Translations under genes and position numbers: made by a program
The notes under the pieces: model-generated
What the model was told of the DNA's origin: nothing
Databases searched by the model: none
Seen by the model: the letters and a program-made list of their open reading frames with translations, nothing else
Source of the DNA: Candidatus Magasanikiibacteriota bacterium
GTDB taxonomy: Bacteria > Patescibacteriota > Patescibacteriia > Magasanikbacterales > UBA922
Assembly: GCA_003518365.1 (NCBI GenBank)
Contig: DOYU01000008.1
Location: forward strand, 19,598-34,962
Direction: 5' to 3'
DNA: 15,365 nt
In this document: piece after piece, positions 10,307 through 15,365 of the stretch
How positions within the stretch are numbered: the stretch's first letter is position 1
Layout of the letters: each line of letters opens with the position of its first letter

Positions 10307-13300
10307 CTACTCAGGAGTGTCTGGCGTGGGCGCGGGAACAATGGGATCTTCCTCTGGGGCAAACTGTATCAGATCTCCTGGAAACCAATTTGAATATGCA
10401 ATGTGCTCAAAATTATTTATGTTCATATTGGTGGTAGTGATGGTCGTCCCTGAATCTCCTCGTATCCCATATTTTGCATCTCGAATAAATACCGCATCCA
10501 TGAGTGTCGTTCCACCACGCACATCTATGGCTGTCATATTCCAACTGGGATAATTTTCCCAATTGTCAAAAAAGTGAATGGTATCGCCAGTAAACGTCGT
10601 ATTGCTATTTCTTATTCTTAGCAATATCCCCGGCCACGCACTGCCAGCGATATCGGTATGAACAAACATCACATCTGCCGAAGAAATATCTATCATGATA
10701 CGTCCCTGTTGGGACACAGTAGCTCCACCACCAGATATATTTGTATGTATCAAATTTCCTTGTGAACCTGGATAAAATATCATGCGCGACCATTGTTCCG
10801 CCCACCCGCTGATCGACACAGGAGACGCTGGCGTACCATTTGTCTCGAGTGTCCCATAAATATGAAAAAAACCTTTATTCCCGATGCCTATACCTCCCCC
10901 TTCTTCTACAGTCAACGTGACATCTGCGGGGATAGTGACAGAGCCAAACGCAACATATGCCCCAGAAGAGATCGTTGTATCTTCCGTGAATTCGTATGAA
11001 AGAATAACAATACTATTATTCACATTTTCAGAAAAAATATTATTTCCAGACAAATTTGGAAAGATACCATAAAGAATAATCGGACCTTTTGGATACGTAA
11101 AATGGGAAAAGCGAGTATCTACGATTGAGAGAGATCCACTCGCGTTTGATGTATTTTTTATTGCAATACCGCCTGTGTCAAATATAGAATTGGCAATCTC
11201 AACATGTCCGCCCTCCATCCAGAGTACAGCATTGTCATCTACAAAATTATGATTTGTGTGAATATATGAATCTAGTAATGACACATGATCTAAGATAGTT
11301 GTGCCACTATTTCGTATTACTTGTGATTGCGCTTGTCCGTAGACAAATCCATTGCTAGTCACAAATGGATCTCCGCCATACGACACTTCGGTATAATGCA
11401 TTTCAAGCGTTCCACCACTCACGACATCAATATGCGACCAGTCGCCTGGCGCAGGACTACCTCCTCCAAAAAATTGATTTTGCCATGTGTCATCTGATGC
11501 AATACGTCCGGAGGTAATACGAACAGGAGACTCTGCTGTTCCATTTACAAGCAATGTGCCTTTTATAATGACTGTCGCTTTTGATGAATGTCCAATCAAT
11601 GTCACGCCAGCATCAACAACCAACGTTTTTCCTTCAGGTATAAGCACTTCACCACTGAGTACGTATGGGCTATGATCAGCAGTAAGTGTCAGGACACCAT
11701 CATCATCTATCAATTGAGGATATTGTTCAAAAGGATGTTCGAGCATCCACAACCGATCATTTGGTTGGAGTGGACTGCCATATATCACACCACACCCATT
11801 ACTTACACCCTGTGCGCTAATATGCTCACTCGTTTTCCATGCATTACGAGAATCAATTCGTTGCATTGACGCGCCAGGATTACCCGAAGGCCAACCTTCC
11901 AAAAACAAGAGTTCATCAATAATATTTCCGTCACTATCCAAAAGCCGCATCGTCATTCCCGCGTCATCAAGATCTTTGTTTTGGTATACCAAATCTATTG
12001 GCAATTTTAATACAGCATCTTGAATACCGTCTTTTCTCGCTAAAAGAAAATAATCGCTTGGCTCAATTGTACCAGCCAATTTTATTGAACTTGTCGCAGT
12101 ATCTGGTGATATCAATTCAATATGCCAGCCCGAAAGATCAATGGCGGTATCTGTTGTATTTTTTAATTCCATCCATTCCTGCTTTGGGCAATCACGCACT
12201 TGTGTTGGTGCACCGGCTGTTCCACCCCACGCAATTTCATTTATGATCACTGACTTTGGCCAATCAAATGAAATAGCCGTATCACTTTCATACCACTCGC
12301 TTCCATTGCCAAGTTCATCAAAGGCTTGAACACGAAAAGCGTACTCATGAGGACGTTCGCCGGTAAACATAGAGCTGGTACTTGTCGTTGACGTCACAAT
12401 ATCTGTCCATCCAGCGTCATCGGTATTCACCTGCAATGCATAGAAAATAGTACTACTTGTTTCATCTGTACCAACCCATGAAATGCCAATGCCTGTGGAT
12501 GTTTCATCTTCTGTAATAATAAATGATGTTATCACAGGCGCAGTAGTATCTCGTGTGATAAAAAGTGTTATGCTTGTACCTTGAATGGCATCGTCAGCGA
12601 ATGGTGTGAGTGTAATGTCATTTCTCCCTTCCACCAAAGGGACGTGTGCTTCCCAGGTTGTGCTCGTGAAAGAAAATGTGCTACTCGCAATGGAAGAAAT
12701 AATGTTTGTTGCTACGTCATTCTTGGTTCCAAAGAGTGTAACCGATGATGTTGCGACAGAAAAACTATCATCGATTGATTCATCCTGAATGATTTCAGGT
12801 AACACGACTGCTTCGTCTCCACTGTTCGTATTACTTTCAGAAGAACTACTCGAACTTCCTCCCCCACCACCAAAAGAGAAGAATGGCGCGACTGTATCAA
12901 TCACCTTTTTTGTGGTATCAACTATTTTATCCCCGAGCACGTTACTGACGTCTTTTATTTTTTCAATAATTGTTTTATTTTCATCAACAACAGATTGTTC
13001 TTCTGTGGTTTCCACCACAATTTCCTGTTCTTTCTCCACTCGTTGAAAAGAAATGCTCGCAAATGAAGAACCGACTTGCAAAAATTGCGATCCGGATTGG
13101 CGGACGAGCTGAAGGCGGAATGGCTTTGACACATCTGTTGGCACAGATACAGGCACAGTGAGCGATACAGATGCCCCAGCAGCAACTTCCTCGGCAATCA
13201 CCGCTGGTCTGAGTTTTGTTTTCCACGACGGCACATACCACTTCGTATTTTCTTCACTGCCTCCGACGACATTGAGTGATATCTCATGTGGTTTCCATGT

Positions 13301-14209
13301 TGTGTTTCCTGTATTTTTTATCGTCAGTTTCACAGCGGCTTCGTTTTCTTCTGATGAAACCTGAACGGCTACGGATTGCAGGGCAAAGACACCATCATAG
13401 ATGCTGGGCTGTTCTTCTTGGACTGGTACTTCGATTTGTTCTTCAATATTTTCTTGCTCCACTGTTTCGGTTTCTTGCGTTTGAACGTCTTCATCGCGTT
13501 GAAATAGATTTTTGAAGAAATTTGATATGTTTTGAAAGATGGAGGGTTTTGATTCTGTAATTTGCGGAGGAACTGTTTCAACGGTAGCAGTCTCTTCAGG
13601 AGCTTCTCCATTTTTTTTGAAAATAATACTTGCATAATTATTCTTCGACCACGCCAATTTGAATTGTTCTATCGTATATTGATTATTTTTCCCTAATGTT
13701 TTTCCTGGGTCGTTCACATATACATGTGTGTCGTCTATTCCTGTGAGAACCATAAAATGCATCACATCTGAGTCAGATGAATACATGTTTGTATACACAG
13801 CTATAATGCTTGGATTCCCTATATCTAAGTTACTTTTTAAAATCTCTATATCTCCACCTCTATAAATTTCAACCTGCTCTTCAGAAAAATTTCCATATTC
13901 TAATGCCACCCTTTTTAACATGTCTACACTTGTATAATTACCATTATAATTTCTCTTACTATGACCAAAAATTTCTTCTATCCAATCATCTAATTTTTTT
14001 ATCGATTCTATATTGGGAGACGTACCATTAAAAAAACCATCTATCATTAAATAAGAAGTTTGTCCGCAATTTCTTGATTTTTCTTGCCAACTGCCAGGGG
14101 GAACTTGAGATTTGAAAGGTACTCCAATTGCATCGGCTAATGCGATTTCAGGTAAAACCAGTGATAGTGCAATACTTACAACTAATGTTCCCCTCCTAAA
14201 CAACGACAT
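10307..14209 (-). CDS. Giant multidomain surface protein: C39-like peptidase, Ig-like, lamin-tail and beta-helix domains
   Basis: A 1300-residue exported protein. Residues 1-26 are a signal peptide with twin Arg in the n-region and an ALA-D cleavage site. Residues 28-197 form a C39-like cysteine peptidase with a plausible triad: Cys48 (RNCGQTS), His151 (VMHFMVL) and Asp167 (VNDPG). A charged linker follows, then an NBR1-type Ig-like domain (about 280-390, NTGNTTW motif). Next come a Ser/Gly linker (447-460), FN3-like segments (480-650), a lamin-tail domain (about 653-770, VIINEIAWGG and LSGWHIEL) and a right-handed beta-helix (about 845-1285) with two similar capping units, GTLLVNGTAESPVRITS and GTLETNGTPASPVSISG. 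It ends in a Pro-rich tail with no anchor. It is likely a cell-surface adhesin or peptidase that acts on host-cell or envelope polymers. The first ~200 codons are much more AT-rich than the rest, suggesting domain fusion. Confidence 0.88.
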   Translation of the reverse strand: MSLFRRGTLVVSIALSLVLPEIALADAIGVPFKSQVPPGSWQEKSRNCGQTSYLMIDGFFNGTSPNIESIKKLDDWIEEIFGHSKRNYNGNYTSVDMLKRVALEYGNFSEEQVEIYRGGDIEILKSNLDIGNPSIIAVYTNMYSSDSDVMHFMVLTGIDDTHVYVNDPGKTLGKNNQYTIEQFKLAWSKNNYASIIFKKNGEAPEETATVETVPPQITESKPSIFQNISNFFKNLFQRDEDVQTQETETVEQENIEEQIEVPVQEEQPSIYDGVFALQSVAVQVSSEENEAAVKLTIKNTGNTTWKPHEISLNVVGGSEENTKWYVPSWKTKLRPAVIAEEVAAGASVSLTVPVSVPTDVSKPFRLQLVRQSGSQFLQVGSSFASISFQRVEKEQEIVVETTEEQSVVDENKTIIEKIKDVSNVLGDKIVDTTKKVIDTVAPFFSFGGGGGSSSSSSESNTNSGDEAVVLPEIIQDESIDDSFSVATSSVTLFGTKNDVATNIISSIASSTFSFTSTTWEAHVPLVEGRNDITLTPFADDAIQGTSITLFITRDTTAPVITSFIITEDETSTGIGISWVGTDETSSTIFYALQVNTDDAGWTDIVTSTTSTSSMFTGERPHEYAFRVQAFDELGNGSEWYESDTAISFDWPKSVIINEIAWGGTAGAPTQVRDCPKQEWMELKNTTDTAIDLSGWHIELISPDTATSSIKLAGTIEPSDYFLLARKDGIQDAVLKLPIDLVYQNKDLDDAGMTMRLLDSDGNIIDELLFLEGWPSGNPGASMQRIDSRNAWKTSEHISAQGVSNGCGVIYGSPLQPNDRLWMLEHPFEQYPQLIDDDGVLTLTADHSPYVLSGEVLIPEGKTLVVDAGVTLIGHSSKATVIIKGTLLVNGTAESPVRITSGRIASDDTWQNQFFGGGSPAPGDWSHIDVVSGGTLEMHYTEVSYGGDPFVTSNGFVYGQAQSQVIRNSGTTILDHVSLLDSYIHTNHNFVDDNAVLWMEGGHVEIANSIFDTGGIAIKNTSNASGSLSIVDTRFSHFTYPKGPIILYGIFPNLSGNNIFSENVNNSIVILSYEFTEDTTISSGAYVAFGSVTIPADVTLTVEEGGGIGIGNKGFFHIYGTLETNGTPASPVSISGWAEQWSRMIFYPGSQGNLIHTNISGGGATVSQQGRIMIDISSADVMFVHTDIAGSAWPGILLRIRNSNTTFTGDTIHFFDNWENYPSWNMTAIDVRGGTTLMDAVFIRDAKYGIRGDSGTTITTTNMNINNFEHIAYSNWFPGDLIQFAPEEDPIVPAPTPDTPE

Positions 14210-14218
14210 ATCTTTAAC

Positions 14219-14845
14219 TTAGAGCGTGAAATTTTTTAAAACAGATGCGATGAAATCCAAGTCATCACATTGTTGGAAGTAAAGCGTATAAACGCTATTT
14301 GTTTTTTGTGCTTTATATTTAGGATCTCCTGAGGTGACATATTCACCAAAATATTTAATTTCATACCAATCAACATCGTAATCATTAACTTCTTTAATAG
14401 TATAAGATTGACAATCCTGACTATTATCACAAGTAGTTTTTACTTCAGTTTCTATATTATCTAAATTCCCTTCACTCACGTCCACAATTACACGACACCC
14501 CGGCAACCCACCATATCCATCAGCAGGTTCCTTATAATCTTGTATAACCAAATCATTCTCTTCCAACTTATCACTATACAAATACATATCACTAGCAACT
14601 TTCACTTCATACCCGGCTTCTTCATTTACGACAAGTCGTTCACCATTACCCAAATTTTGTACATCAACCACATCTGGGGGTGCTTCTGGAAGTACATCTT
14701 CAACAATTGGCGTTGAGTCACTCGGCGCCGCCACCCTCTGCCGCCAAAACACCACTCCCCCAACAATCACAATCGTCACTACAAATAAAAAAACCCAGCC
14801 GCGAAGGCCATGGGTCGATGAACTGTTTGAAATATTTTTTTTCAT
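14219..14845 (-). CDS. TM-anchored extracytoplasmic protein of unknown function
   Basis: A 208-residue protein with a single N-terminal membrane anchor (about residues 17-34) preceded by a positively charged, Ser-rich start. A Pro/Asp-rich linker (40-62) leads to a globular domain starting near NEEAGYEVKVASDMYLYS (74-91), a pattern seen in many CPR exported proteins and loosely like PsbP. Four cysteines (117, 139, 145, 193) could form two disulfides outside the cell. I cannot name a family with confidence. GGAGGG lies just ahead of the ATG, one of the few Shine-Dalgarno-like sites in the window, though spacing is short. The stop is 9 bp before the giant surface gene, so the two form an operon. 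The globular part is AT-rich, whereas the anchor/linker part is not. Confidence 0.8.
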   Translation of the reverse strand: MKKNISNSSSTHGLRGWVFLFVVTIVIVGGVVFWRQRVAAPSDSTPIVEDVLPEAPPDVVDVQNLGNGERLVVNEEAGYEVKVASDMYLYSDKLEENDLVIQDYKEPADGYGGLPGCRVIVDVSEGNLDNIETEVKTTCDNSQDCQSYTIKEVNDYDVDWYEIKYFGEYVTSGDPKYKAQKTNSVYTLYFQQCDDLDFIASVLKNFTL

Positions 14846-14875
14846 ACCCTCCTTACATAAAAATAAGATGGTAGT

Positions 14876-14903
14876 AGTATACTAAAAATCTAAAATGTAT
14901 CAA
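14876..14903 (-). promoter_or_regulatory. Promoter of the surface-protein cluster
   Basis: TTGATA (14903-14898), a 16-bp spacer and TATACT (14881-14876) on the minus strand, about 25-30 nt upstream of the ATG at 14845. This is a good sigma70-type match and probably drives both the anchored protein and the giant surface protein. Confidence 0.65.
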
Positions 14904-14919
14904 AAATACTTTTCCACAC

Positions 14920-15213
14920 CTACCTCGGCGCAGTCGGATCACTGTCTTCCGGATCCTCTATCCGCTTCCCCCACTGCCACCTCGGCTTTTCGCCTGTTCG
15001 AACAGTAATAAGAATCAATATTATCGTAAGAATAATGGTATCAAAAAGGAAACGGTAGATTGATTGTTCATCTTCAGAAACAGACCCAGCATACCGAAAA
15101 AACAAATTGCCCAACGCTATGACAATGTACGCAAGAAACACAAGCCAACCTTCCCACGTCGCAGGCTGCCATCCCCATCCAAACAATTTTCTCTTGAACC
15201 AATATCGCTTCAT
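14920..15213 (-). CDS. Small two-TM membrane protein of unknown function
   Basis: A 97-residue protein with an aromatic, basic N-terminus (MKRYWFKRKLFGWGWQPATW), two hydrophobic helices (about residues 21-39 and 55-74) and a charged, Pro-rich cytoplasmic tail (PRWQWGKRIEDPEDSDPTAPR). Family unknown to me; similar short proteins are common in CPR genomes. I chose the ATG at 15213 because the longer frame (to 15318) would run over the 3' end of the preceding gene. It begins 4 nt after that gene's stop, so it is probably translated by coupling. Confidence 0.72.
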   Translation of the reverse strand: MKRYWFKRKLFGWGWQPATWEGWLVFLAYIVIALGNLFFRYAGSVSEDEQSIYRFLFDTIILTIILILITVRTGEKPRWQWGKRIEDPEDSDPTAPR

Positions 15214-15217
15214 ATAC

Positions 15218-15365
15218 TTACAGTGTACGACTATCATACGCCCAATGCAAGACTGCCTGACGCTGACGTGGACGACATGTCGCGTCACCCTTTCTACAAT
15301 TTTTTTGAATCTGAACAATATGCCGAGAGATCGCTTTCCATCGTTTTATCTGACGTGCATCTTCT
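15218..15365 (-). CDS. 3' end of an unidentified gene, cut by the window edge
   Basis: An open frame enters from the right edge and ends in TAA at 15220-15218, giving about 48 C-terminal residues (EDARQIKRWKAISRHIVQIQ, then NCRKGDATCRPRQRQ and AVLHWAYDSRTL). It is basic, with two cysteines nine residues apart (Cys-x8-Cys). The 4-nt gap to the next gene supports a real coding end in the same operon. I cannot assign a function from the tail alone. Confidence 0.6.
   Translation of the reverse strand, partial: EDARQIKRWKAISRHIVQIQKNCRKGDATCRPRQRQAVLHWAYDSRTL

Overview
The window is a gene-dense stretch of a small bacterial genome. It uses the standard code, with TGA read as stop. Shine-Dalgarno sites are sparse, leaders are short, single-TM anchored proteins are common, and one surface protein of 1300 residues is present. 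This style suggests a Candidate Phyla Radiation (Patescibacteria, Parcubacteria-like) bacterium; the lineage is inferred from gene style, not from a marker gene. Nearly all genes lie on the minus strand. No tRNA, rRNA, CRISPR array or complete insertion sequence was found, and no gene-free gap exceeds 300 bp.

Region by region. 1-1305: a Fur-family repressor followed by a ZIP metal transporter on the minus strand. The repressor's promoter carries two 7-1-7 operators, so this is probably an autoregulated (zinc?) uptake operon. 1324-2443: two plus-strand genes, a membrane-anchored DUF7282-like protein whose leader holds a pair of REP-like hairpins, and a small acidic unknown protein. 2535-4694: a minus-strand cluster of a YgjP/DUF45 metallopeptidase-like protein, a TraX-family membrane protein (ATGA overlap) and a PD-(D/E)XK nuclease with a likely Fe-S cluster. 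4718-6571: a cold-shock module of a Csp protein and an RGG-tailed DEAD-box helicase. The two genes have matching promoters (TTGACA-17-TATAGT) and leaders of about 90-100 nt, in which an upstream segment can pair across the start codon. 6616-8361: a minimal pyrophosphatase-like protein and a PIF1-like helicase. 8362-8650: an intergenic region rich in palindromes, with a promoter-hairpin-terminator unit that looks like a ~65-nt small RNA gene. 8626-9457: an AT-rich NYN-domain (PIN-like) protein next to a remnant of a type I restriction methylase (HsdM) C-terminus. 9458-14845: a cell-surface cluster made of a TSP3-repeat pseudopilin-like protein, a 1300-residue C39-peptidase/Ig/lamin-tail/beta-helix protein and a TM-anchored protein. 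14920-end: a small two-TM protein and the 3' end of a gene cut by the window edge.

The most interesting signals are regulatory: the twin start-codon-masking leaders of the cold-shock genes, the candidate small RNA, the compensatory REP-like hairpin pair and the dual Fur-type operator. Compositional mosaicism (an AT-rich block spanning two surface genes, and the hsdM scar) marks recent exchange.
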